A stretch of DNA of 5,735 bases from Pseudomonadales bacterium (lineage in GTDB: Bacteria > Pseudomonadota > Gammaproteobacteria > Pseudomonadales > Azotimanducaceae): NCBI GenBank assembly GCA_022448765.1, contig JAKUTI010000184.1:1-5735 (forward strand), given 5' to 3'. Shown piece after piece: positions 1-5,375 of the stretch (position 1 is the stretch's first letter; each line of letters opens with the position of its first letter). The translations under genes and the position numbers were made by a program. The notes under the pieces were generated by a model. It made no database searches. It was given only the letters and a program-made list of their open reading frames with translations, and had not been told where the DNA came from.

Positions 1-427
1 ATTCCGGAACGCCGCGGTGACACCCACGAGTTCTTTGATGTCCTTCACCCGATGGGCATCGAGCAAGTAAATTCTTTCTTCGATTCGTAGCCTGACGGCG
101 CTATTACGTTCGATGTGATTCGCCCAATCCGCTTCGGATGCTTCTCCCGCGGCCACGTAATAATTGCTGCCGATACCAACACCCCAAATATTCACCGAAT
201 AGGGCTTCTCGGGGTTTGTCTCTAACTGCACCAGCATAGTGCTGTCTAAGAAACTCCAATCAGTGGGTGTTGGCGATACGTCCCCACTCAGCCTGCCGCT
301 AGCAAACCGCTCCGTGTAATCACATCCAGTGAACGTGAGGAGCGAAATTACGATAAATGCGACCTGCACCGACTTTCTACGAAGTTCACGGGACCGGAGA
401 TCGCGGCCGCGGGCAGCCCTACCCAAG
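1..427 (-). CDS. Putative lipoprotein with a split-barrel-like domain, C-terminus cut by window edge
   Basis: The minus-strand frame is open from the left edge to beyond position 427. A hydrophobic segment (VQVAFIVISLLTFTGC) preceded by Arg/Lys-rich residues (RELRRKS) is a lipoprotein signal, with Cys at 324-322 as the acylated residue. Asp follows the Cys directly, which in enterobacteria favours retention in the inner membrane. The mature part contains PYSVNIWGVGIGSNYYVA, an ADWANHIE segment and AVRLRIEERIYLLDAHRV. This layout resembles nitroreductase/PPOX-type split beta-barrels that bind F420 or flavin, but the assignment is by eye. There is no ATG. Candidate starts are TTG at 427, which keeps the basic n-region but lies inside a palindrome and lacks a ribosome site, and GTG at 369, which loses the basic residues. 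The start is therefore unresolved. It lies just downstream of the PhyH-like gene on the same strand and could be co-transcribed with it. Confidence 0.6.
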
Positions 428-433
428 TTGGGT
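421..433. repeat. Short palindrome ACCCAA-G-TTGGGT
   Basis: Six-base arms around a single central base lie between the PhyH-like gene and the lipoprotein gene. The palindrome contains the candidate TTG start of the lipoprotein. It may be an operator or chance; no function is assigned. Confidence 0.35.
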
Positions 434-441
434 TTGATACT

Positions 442-459
442 AGGGGCTAAGTAGCCCCT
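442..459 (-). terminator. Hairpin after the PhyH-like gene, no T-tract
   Basis: AGGGGCT and AGCCCCT form a perfect 7-bp GC-rich stem around a 4-base loop, 14 bases past the PhyH-like stop codon. No run of T follows on either strand, so it is not a classic intrinsic terminator. It could be an attenuator, a processing site or a 3'-end stabiliser between two genes on the same strand. Confidence 0.4.
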
Positions 460-473
460 GAGTACCGATCTAA

Positions 474-1358
474 TTACGTCTTCGCCCAGTCCATCGTCCG
501 CGAAAGCTTAACGCCATGTGCAAAACCGCCTTCCGGCGTGTTCAGGAAATCTTCACGTCCCAATAGCACGCGCATCTCGTATGGCTTGCCCTCAAGCCAG
601 TCCTCGTCAAGAAAGTCGTAGCACTCCACTGGACGTAGCGCGAGACGACTGTACGTAATGTGCACAACCACCCGCTCGCCGTCGATAGTGCGTGGTGCAC
701 CACCGCTATGCCAAGTGGAACCATCCCAAAACACGACCGACCCGGCCGGGCATTCAGTGTGGATCGCTCCAGCTTCCGAAGCGGTTTCCTCCGCATTAGG
801 ATGTCGACGTTCCAAATGCGAGTCGGGCACGACCCGAGTTGAACCAGCGGCTTCGGAGTATTCGTCACAAGCCCAGCAGAAGGTCACGAGCTGGTTGTGC
901 ACCGGGAATGGAGCCGGTGTCCAATTTTGGTCCGCATGCAACCCCCCCTTGCCATCGCCAGGTTGGTCGGCTTTAGGCTTGATGCTGGCGGCGACTTGTG
1001 AAATCAACGCGCCTTTACCGCAAAGTACTTCGGCCATTGTCAAAAGCGAGGGGTTCAACACGGCTTCTTCGAAAACGGGATCCTTCGCTAAGAGCATGTT
1101 AGAACCAGCAGAAGGTCTTCCCATACCAGGATCTGATTGCGCAATTCGAATGACCGTTGCGCGAAGACGTTCCACAAACTCTGGCGGCACGATGTCGTGC
1201 AGATACCCATAGCCATGGTCATTTGCACTTTGCACAGCTTCTTCAAGACCCAGGTCGGATACTCTCTTAGCCAGCTCATCGGACAGTTCAAAAGGCAGCC
1301 GTGTGTCAAAGACCCGCTCTGGTCTCTCAGTTGTGGTAATCGCTTCTGCTTCGCTCAT
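474..1358 (-). CDS. Phytanoyl-CoA dioxygenase (PhyH) family Fe(II)/2-oxoglutarate oxygenase
   Basis: The product is a 294-aa cytoplasmic protein with no signal peptide. PhyH enzymes use Fe(II), O2 and 2-oxoglutarate to hydroxylate a substrate, and many bacterial members act on small molecules rather than phytanoyl-CoA. The iron-binding facial triad is visible: H141 and D143 in GLHADQNW, and H217 in WDGSTWHSGG. R229 in DGERVVVHITYSR is the likely 2-oxoglutarate-binding arginine, 12 residues after the distal His. A GSTRVVPDSH segment (172-181) precedes the distal His, as is usual in the family. The ATG is well supported by an AAGGAGG ribosome site seven bases upstream. Length is normal for the family. 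It lies downstream of the DUF2784/MORN pair on the same strand, across a 110-bp gap. The substrate cannot be read from the sequence. Confidence 0.92.
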   Translation of the reverse strand: MSEAEAITTTERPERVFDTRLPFELSDELAKRVSDLGLEEAVQSANDHGYGYLHDIVPPEFVERLRATVIRIAQSDPGMGRPSAGSNMLLAKDPVFEEAVLNPSLLTMAEVLCGKGALISQVAASIKPKADQPGDGKGGLHADQNWTPAPFPVHNQLVTFCWACDEYSEAAGSTRVVPDSHLERRHPNAEETASEAGAIHTECPAGSVVFWDGSTWHSGGAPRTIDGERVVVHITYSRLALRPVECYDFLDEDWLEGKPYEMRVLLGREDFLNTPEGGFAHGVKLSRTMDWAKT

Positions 1359-1365
1359 CGGAGAT

Positions 1366-1372
1366 CCTCCTT
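1366..1372 (-). promoter_or_regulatory. Strong ribosome binding site of the PhyH-like gene
   Basis: AAGGAGG on the minus strand sits seven bases before ATG 1358. It is the best Shine-Dalgarno match in the window and fixes this start. Confidence 0.85.
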
Positions 1373-1468
1373 GAATGGTGTACCAGAAAGTCTGAGCCTA
1401 CTACTCTTGACGGTGAGTGCAAATGAACGTGCCAACAGGCGCAGAGTTCATCCTGGTAATCCCGTAAT

Positions 1469-1912
1469 CTAATAATACTCAGTCTCAGTCAAATTACCGT
1501 CTTCATCAAACCACTCCGTTCTAAAAGGCTGGTTGTCCCTCAAATACGTTCTCTGTATCAGTTGTTCATTTTCGTCGAACTCGTCCAATCGTCGTTCCCC
1601 ATCTGTTACCTCTACCCATCTCTCTGTAGACAACCATTGACCGTCTTTGTCGTACCATTTCACCACGCCGACCCCGTTATTGAAGTCTCCCTTCGACTTT
1701 AACTGCCCACCTGCATAAAACTGCTCCCAGCGCCCTTCTCGTTTACCATCGCTGTAAGCGCCCCTTTCTTTTACCTGGCCATTGGAATAGAACGACTCAA
1801 AGGGGCCATCCAGCAGCTCACCGTATGAGAGCGAAACCAGAAAAAATGTGGCAAAGAAGTACAGGACAGCGCTTATCACATGGGACCTAAATCTCTCGTC
1901 TAAGCTTTTCAT
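1469..1912 (-). CDS. Secreted or membrane-anchored MORN/YwqK-repeat protein
   Basis: The product is a 147-aa protein. A basic N-terminus (MKSLDERFRSH) leads into a hydrophobic stretch at about 12-29 (ISAVLYFFATFFLVSLSY), which is a signal peptide or membrane anchor. The rest is made of about five MORN-like repeats of roughly 22-24 residues, starting near 34, 58, 82, 106 and 129. The first two are clearest (GPFESFYSNGQVKERGAY and GRWEQFYAGGQLKSKGDF); later copies drift (EWFDEDGNLTE). Databases often name this family 'YwqK antitoxin' after the Bacillus protein, but export and the lack of a toxin neighbour argue against that role here. The start was chosen at 1912 because its ATG overlaps the stop of the DUF2784 gene (ATGA), suggesting translational coupling. 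A longer TTG reading at 1969 would run deep into that gene. Confidence 0.8.
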   Translation of the reverse strand: MKSLDERFRSHVISAVLYFFATFFLVSLSYGELLDGPFESFYSNGQVKERGAYSDGKREGRWEQFYAGGQLKSKGDFNNGVGVVKWYDKDGQWLSTERWVEVTDGERRLDEFDENEQLIQRTYLRDNQPFRTEWFDEDGNLTETEYY

Positions 1913-2283
1913 CGTTCCACTTTTCGTGGCGGGAACAGTTTCCACATTGCGACAGTCCAAGCGAGACAAACTATGTACAACGTCGCGAAATATTCCACAG
2001 GAAAGTCGTAGTAAAAAATACGTTTAACCCAATAACTAATAAACGACTCGGAGGTGTTCATTCCGCTTAGATAGTTTTCAATGAGCGTGAGTGGACACGT
2101 GAGACCCATCAGCGTTTCTAGCGCAACAAATGTCATCGCCCCTGCATGGATAATCCGCAAACGCTTGTGGCCTATCCAACTCCAACCTAGCTTGTGCCCA
2201 AACGGAACAAGCACGAGACCACCAGCAATAAAAATGACAACGCCAAAGTGAACGAGCAAAACAGCGTCGGCAATCAAAGCCAT
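1909..2283 (-). CDS. DUF2784 family integral membrane protein
   Basis: The product is 124 aa. The family is recognised from its order of features: an N-terminal helix with a His (ADAVLLVHFGVVIFIAGGLV, about 5-24), a second helix around 43-62 preceded by RIIHAG, the signature CPLTLIEN at 63-70, and a C-terminal helix near 97-115, ending in a basic tail (PPRKVER). Topology is about three to four membrane segments. The family's biochemical role is unknown; I do not assign one. ATG 2283 is preferred over the upstream in-frame TTG at 2298 because GGAG lies nine bases before it and the protein then starts like its family. Its last bases overlap the next gene's start by 4 bp, so the two are almost certainly one operon. 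Confidence 0.85.
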   Translation of the reverse strand: MALIADAVLLVHFGVVIFIAGGLVLVPFGHKLGWSWIGHKRLRIIHAGAMTFVALETLMGLTCPLTLIENYLSGMNTSESFISYWVKRIFYYDFPVEYFATLYIVCLAWTVAMWKLFPPRKVER

Positions 2284-2292
2284 CAAATAAAA

Positions 2293-2296
2293 CTCC
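2293..2296 (-). promoter_or_regulatory. Ribosome binding site deciding the DUF2784 start
   Basis: GGAG on the minus strand is nine bases before ATG 2283. It supports this ATG over the TTG at 2298, which overlaps the site itself. Confidence 0.55.
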
Positions 2297-2531
2297 AAAT
2301 TCAGGTCGCCAGCTAAGCCCGATCGAGCTTTTCAATAGTAGACAAAACCACACGTACATTGTCGTTCTATGGATCAGTCTTCTTCCGGTTTCGCGAATAC
2401 CATCATCGCGTTGATTTACTCCGTGCTGAAGCGGCTCTAATCGATTGGGATTTGTTAGCGATTCGAAAGATCATTAGGCTCAAACACTACCAACAAACCG
2501 AGCATCTGGATGAACCACATTTTTCCGCTAT
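2297..2531. other. Gap between divergent units, no gene identified
   Basis: This stretch separates the minus-strand DUF2784 operon from the plus-strand amidohydrolase remains, so the operon's promoter should lie here, but I see no convincing -35/-10 pair. A plus-strand frame opening at TTG 2359 is stop-free to 2649, yet in its second half it reads the amidohydrolase remnant out of frame. Its first part (for example VDLLRAEAALIDWDLLAIRK) matches no family I know. It may be decayed upstream sequence of the broken gene. Confidence 0.4.
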
Positions 2532-3170
2532 GTCTCGCTCGACGCGCTCGAGCATGCTCAGAAAGCCAACGGCGCAAGGGACAGTCGTCATCACTTGTCG
2601 CACATTCAACCGTTTGATCCAGCCGACTTTCCCCGATTTGCCGACTTGAACGTTGTCGCCAATTTTCAGCCTCTGGACGATCCAGGACAGCTATATCACT
2701 GATCTGACATGGCCCCGCTTAGGCAAAGAACGCAGCAAGTGGTTGTACCCTATCGGCACGCTGCAACGATCCGGTGCCAGAGTCGGTTTCGGTAGTGATT
2801 GTACGTCACCTCGGTGAATCCTCTTGATGGAATTGAAGCAGCTGTCACCCGTCTGGATCCAAACGGCTTAACCGACGTACCGCTGGGGGTAGATGAAGAA
2901 ATTAGCCTGGCCGAAGCGATAGAAAATTACACCACCAATAGTGCTTACGTGAATTTCTTAGAAGACAAAGTAGGATCCATTGAAGTAGGTAAGAAGGCCG
3001 ATTTAGTGATACTCGACAAAAATTTGTTTGCTATACCGGCGCGGGAAATCAATTCAACGAAGGTGGTCGCAACGTTGTTTGTAGGTTGCTTGGTTTATCT
3101 ATCAAACCATGACCACAGATTTTCGGACGATGGCAACGCGACACTCGAGAAGCTATTTTGTGATAGTTGA
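2532..3170 (+). pseudogene. 3' remnant of a YtcJ-type amidohydrolase (amidohydrolase family 3), frameshifted
   Basis: Three successive frames join into the C-terminal part of a metal-dependent amidohydrolase; the usual length is about 550 aa and roughly 210 codons remain. Segment one (2532 to about 2672) reads LDALEHAQKANG, DSRHHLSHIQ and DPADFPRFADLNVVANFQP. After a frameshift near 2673, segment two (2674-2801) reads WTIQDSYITDLTWPRLG, KWLYPIGTLQ and RVGFGSD, keeping the catalytic Asp region. After a second frameshift at about 2800-2802, segment three reads YVTSVNPLDGIEAAVTR, EISLAEAIENYTTNSAY, GSIEVGKKADLVILDKNLF and STKVVATLFVG. Adding one G at the second break restores GSDWYVTSVNP, the family pattern. 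The N-terminal metal-binding half and a start are absent. Segment three is open from TTG 2799 and could be mistaken for a small gene. The protein is surely inactive unless the breaks are sequencing or assembly errors. Confidence 0.87.
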
Positions 3171-3226
3171 ACAAGTTCTCGTCAAGCAATTACCAGTAGC
3201 AGAGACTGCGATGGCGGTTAGTACGA

Positions 3227-3418
3227 ATGAATAAATGGGAATGTACGATTTGCGACTACGTCTACCGAGAGGAATACGGTGAGGACAAAAAGAACGTTAA
3301 ACCTGGGACTCTGTGGACGGACGTTCCGGAAGACTTTCGATGCCCCAGTTGCGGGACTGAAAAGGGTCAGTTCTACGAAGAATCTATGGCGAAAATCCTC
3401 AAACACCGTCGGCACTAG
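3227..3418 (+). CDS. Rubredoxin
   Basis: The product is a 63-aa cytoplasmic one-electron carrier with a single iron held by four cysteines. The ligands are C6 and C9 (CTIC) and C39 and C42 (CPSC), the same numbering and CX2C-X29-CX2C spacing as the classic Clostridium pasteurianum protein. Other family marks are Y11 and Y13, PGTLWTDVPEDF (26-37) and a core Phe at 49. The usual Gly after the first CxxC is Asp here (CTICDY), which is unusual, and a basic tail (ILKHRRH) extends past the domain. The ATG is the only start that keeps the first cysteine pair; no clear Shine-Dalgarno precedes it. It starts 56 bases after the amidohydrolase remnant on the same strand. No oxygenase or reductase partner is adjacent, so its redox partner is unknown. 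Confidence 0.95.
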   Translation: MNKWECTICDYVYREEYGEDKKNVKPGTLWTDVPEDFRCPSCGTEKGQFYEESMAKILKHRRH

Positions 3419-3623
3419 CGTCGGTATGGCTAAAAGACTCGTTACCAAACTTCACTTGCCACTGATTAGTGCGATACAAACAAACACCCTGGTATTGCGT
3501 CAATAACTTGCCCGTAGCCTTCATGTCTTAGAACCCGACTGGATGTCTAGCTAACCGTCTAGTTGTATCCGAATTCTCCCGTCTAATCGCTTTCCCGACC
3601 TTTGAACAGAACTTGAGAAGAAA
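3419..3623. other. Gap after rubredoxin, no supported gene
   Basis: Nothing recognisable is encoded here. A 41-codon minus-strand frame (ATG 3524, stop 3399) overlaps the rubredoxin end and lacks a ribosome site. No strong terminator for rubredoxin is visible. Confidence 0.5.
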
Positions 3624-3666
3624 GGGCCCACAGGCGTGGGGAGAGGGAGTGAATGCCTGTGAGCCC
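3624..3666 (-). terminator. Rho-independent-type terminator of the exported-protein gene
   Basis: On the minus strand GGGC-T-CACAGGC pairs with GCCTGTG-G-GCCC, giving eleven pairs in a 12-position stem with one mismatch around a 19-base loop. TTTCTTCT follows. It lies 25 bases past the stop of the gene ending at 3692. No T-rich run follows on the plus strand, so it serves the minus-strand gene. Confidence 0.7.
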
Positions 3667-3691
3667 AAACCGAACCTTATTGCTCTACTGC

Positions 3692-4243
3692 TTATCCTTT
3701 GGCGCGGGGAGCTATCGCGCGCTCTCCCAGCCAACGACTTATTTCAACCTCATCGCCGCTCACAGGAGCGTTAACACTTGTCAACCGATTCAAGTCGAGC
3801 AGTTGGTCTGCAAGTATTTCCGTCGCGACGTAAACAATGCTTTTCGTCGGACCAGCGATATCGGCCGACACATCACTCGCCCTTTCAATCCATACCTTCA
3901 ACTCGTTCTCGCCCGAGTCGAGTAGCCTGCTTCCATGTGTCGTAACCGTGCCTATCAACCCATCCGTAACCCGTACGATCTCTCTTTTCATCCATGCTTC
4001 ATGCCGAGAATACGGATATAGCTTGAATGCCATGACCTTCATCGCCGTCTCGGTGAAGCGCTTACTTCGGCCGAGAAAGGATGGATCCAGGTGTAGATTT
4101 TCGTGCCTAGATAGCGATGTCGTCACGGAGATTTTCGCCGGAACCTCTGTTAGTCCAGAATTCCCAGTTGCGCTCATGGTGTCGCCGGCAAAGCCGAAGT
4201 GGACCACGAACCCCGCCAACGCGATGGCGAGTATCTGCTTCAT
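3692..4243 (-). CDS. Exported protein of unknown function
   Basis: The product is a 183-aa protein. It starts with a clean Sec-type signal peptide (MKQILAIALAGFVVHFGFAG, then DTMSATG), so it is periplasmic or secreted. The mature region has no cysteine, membrane segment or family motif that I recognise. Notable stretches are VTTSLSRHENLHLDP, a basic aromatic patch (AFKLYPYSRHEAWMKREIVR) and an acidic C-terminal half (SGENELKVWIERASDVSADI). ATG 4243 is preferred to the GTG at 4267 because AAGGAA lies four bases before it and the signal peptide then begins at once. A near-consensus sigma70 promoter lies about 166 bases upstream and a hairpin terminator follows, so it looks like its own transcription unit. 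Codon use and length suggest a real gene; function is unknown. Confidence 0.75.
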   Translation of the reverse strand: MKQILAIALAGFVVHFGFAGDTMSATGNSGLTEVPAKISVTTSLSRHENLHLDPSFLGRSKRFTETAMKVMAFKLYPYSRHEAWMKREIVRVTDGLIGTVTTHGSRLLDSGENELKVWIERASDVSADIAGPTKSIVYVATEILADQLLDLNRLTSVNAPVSGDEVEISRWLGERAIAPRAKG

Positions 4244-4402
4244 ATCGTTCCTTAAATAGGCGAACACGCAGCCAACGAGGTGCCACGCAAACGCGAGTTA
4301 ATGTAAATCTGTGAGCCATGACGGAACTACCAGGTTTCGCAGTCCCCTCAACCGTTTTAGCTGTATTTGTTACACGCCCGCTGTCTGGTTCAAATCGGCG
4401 AA
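4244..4402 (-). other. Long 5' leader of the exported-protein gene
   Basis: About 160 bases separate the predicted transcription start from ATG 4243. No known riboswitch, tRNA or attenuator fold was recognised. A 70-codon ATG frame begins at 4319 and overlaps the gene out of frame; it is treated as spurious. Confidence 0.35.
4248..4253 (-). promoter_or_regulatory. Ribosome binding site of the exported protein
   Basis: AAGGAA on the minus strand lies four bases before ATG 4243 and supports that start over the upstream GTG. Confidence 0.6.
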
Positions 4403-4408
4403 GCGCGG

Positions 4409-4436
4409 ACTATAGAGCTTCCGCAAGAATTGTCAA
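4409..4436 (-). promoter_or_regulatory. Near-consensus sigma70 promoter
   Basis: On the minus strand a perfect -35 box TTGACA (4436-4431) and a -10 box TATAGT (4414-4409, five of six) are 16 bases apart. A GC-rich stretch (CCGCGC) follows the -10, as in promoters of stable RNAs and other growth-rate-controlled genes. Transcription should start near 4402, giving a leader of about 160 bases before the exported-protein ATG. Confidence 0.65.
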
Positions 4437-4472
4437 AAGATATTTTTGTTGTATCGATATGTGTGCACGAAT

Positions 4473-4524
4473 GAGCGAGGATTGCGTAGTGCCCCTTGAA
4501 CAATCTACGTCGACGTCCTCGTTC
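4473..4524 (-). terminator. Nested inverted repeat at the end of the split-barrel gene
   Basis: GAGCGAGGA (4473-4481) can pair with TCCTCGTTC (4516-4524, one G-T pair), enclosing a second pair CGTAG/CTACG (4485-4489 and 4505-4509). The outer arm touches the stop codon of the split-barrel gene. No T-tract follows, so its role as a terminator is uncertain. Confidence 0.3.
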
Positions 4525-4945
4525 AGGTCGACTCCACAAACACCTGTTCCGTAATACCAATCTTGATGATTTGGCGTCGCTGGTAATTTCCAACTATACG
4601 CGAGAAGAAGTCGCCAATTCGTAGACTCAGCCCATACTTCTGCCGCAATAGCGAATACGCGAATCTAACCTTTTCAGGATCATCAATCAGCTCCGCTCTC
4701 GCATTAATCCAAGCGCCTTTCAGTTGGCCCGACACCGTACACGCAGCAACCTTAACGTCGGGAAAATTTCTTATCCGCTTCACTTTCCCCGCTTTTTTCC
4801 CGCTCTTCAGAGAGAATACGTAGTAGTCCGTGGTGTCCCGCTCCCACGCGAACCAAACAGGCGTATCAACGAAACTCCCGTCCCTCTTGCGAGTGGACAG
4901 ACTCAAATACTTCTCGTGGTCTGAAATCACTCTCGTATGCGCCAA
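4523..4945 (-). CDS. PPOX-class F420-dependent oxidoreductase-like split-barrel protein
   Basis: The product is a 140-aa cytoplasmic protein. The order of motifs matches the pyridoxamine-phosphate-oxidase-like split barrel of the PPOX/F420 group: YLSLSTRKRDG (13-23), TPVWFAW (28-34), DYYVFSLKSGKKAGKVKRIR (40-59), then DVKVAACT (63-70), QLKGAWINARAEL (74-86) and QKYGL (102-106). Related proteins bind F420 or FMN and reduce small substrates; the cofactor cannot be decided here. The start is uncertain. TTG 4945 is the longest standard start; GTG 4930 is shorter but still leaves the domain whole. The frame is open further upstream (FDFEAL), which looks family-like, so a rare start such as ATT or CTG, or a sequence error, is possible. 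The length is usual for the family. Confidence 0.85.
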   Translation of the reverse strand: MAHTRVISDHEKYLSLSTRKRDGSFVDTPVWFAWERDTTDYYVFSLKSGKKAGKVKRIRNFPDVKVAACTVSGQLKGAWINARAELIDDPEKVRFAYSLLRQKYGLSLRIGDFFSRIVGNYQRRQIIKIGITEQVFVEST

Positions 4946-5375
4946 TGCTTCAAAATCAAACTCATTCGCAATGATCAGAACTATAGTAAAGGTCGTCTAC
5001 GCAATTCTCACGAGGGATAGCATTGATCTCCATATCCAGACTAGGCGCGCGAGCTTTAGCTAACCGATAGAGAGCGCATTGGGTCAGACGTGCACATATA
5101 CGGACAATGTGGACCCCCTTCTCAAGGAATTCGACACCAAACGGGCAGCAATCATCCGTGTGATTACAGATGGACCCACTTGTGACCTTCGCGACTTGGT
5201 CACTGAAGATCTGGATCACAATCGTTTGATCTTTGGTTCGCCAAAATTACCGAATGACGTGACAGACGAATCGACCAGCGGGATCAAGCGCGATCGCTTG
5301 TCGTTACGCGATAGCATTCAAGTGCATCCCGCCTGATTATTGGGGGAAAGATTGGATTACGGGTCGCTTTGAGTC
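4946..5375. other. 430-bp stretch without a secure gene; possible decayed ORF
   Basis: Two overlapping readings compete. On the plus strand one frame runs from ATG 4971 to stop 5336, broken only by a TAA at 5061, and gives a normal-looking composition (VDPLLKEFDTKRAAIIRVI, DLRDLVTEDLDHNRLIFG). On the minus strand, GTG 5219 to 4962 is open for 85 codons but is unusually rich in cysteine, so it is more likely the shadow. I recognise no family in either. A single-stop pseudogene on the plus strand is the better guess. The promoter of the split-barrel gene should also lie here, but none is clear. Confidence 0.35.

Noticed and set aside
658..1212. Long plus-strand open frame (184 codons) inside the PhyH-like gene
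   Set aside because: It lies wholly antisense to a gene with intact catalytic residues and a strong ribosome site; its own product matches nothing and is rich in Ser/Cys/Pro, as expected for a shadow.
1469..1969. Toxin-antitoxin module based on the YwqK 'antitoxin' family name
   Set aside because: The protein has an export or anchor signal and its neighbours are a DUF2784 membrane protein and an oxygenase, with no toxin candidate.
3211..3234. Seven-codon ATG frame overlapping the rubredoxin start, as a leader peptide
   Set aside because: There is no regulatory hairpin or meaningful codon pattern; a short frame like this is expected by chance.
3399..3524. 41-codon minus-strand frame with a faint AP2-like pattern (GVCLYRTNQWQVKF)
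   Set aside because: It is very short, has no ribosome site and overlaps the end of rubredoxin; the resemblance is too slight.
4107..4319. Minus-strand 70-codon frame overlapping the exported-protein start
   Set aside because: Its Arg-rich product overlaps the signal-peptide gene out of frame and has no ribosome site.
4391..4400. GGTTCAAATC-like T-loop, suggesting a tRNA (about 4388-4397)
   Set aside because: The flanking bases do not form a T-stem and no acceptor or anticodon arm is found on either strand.
4507..4516. Perfect palindrome ACGTCGACGT as an operator
   Set aside because: It is only 10 bases, occurs once, and lies at a gene end within a larger inverted repeat.
4318..4554. Plus-strand ATG frame of 78 codons
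   Set aside because: It has no ribosome site and a Ser/Arg-rich product without a family, and it runs antisense across the promoter and the end of the split-barrel gene.
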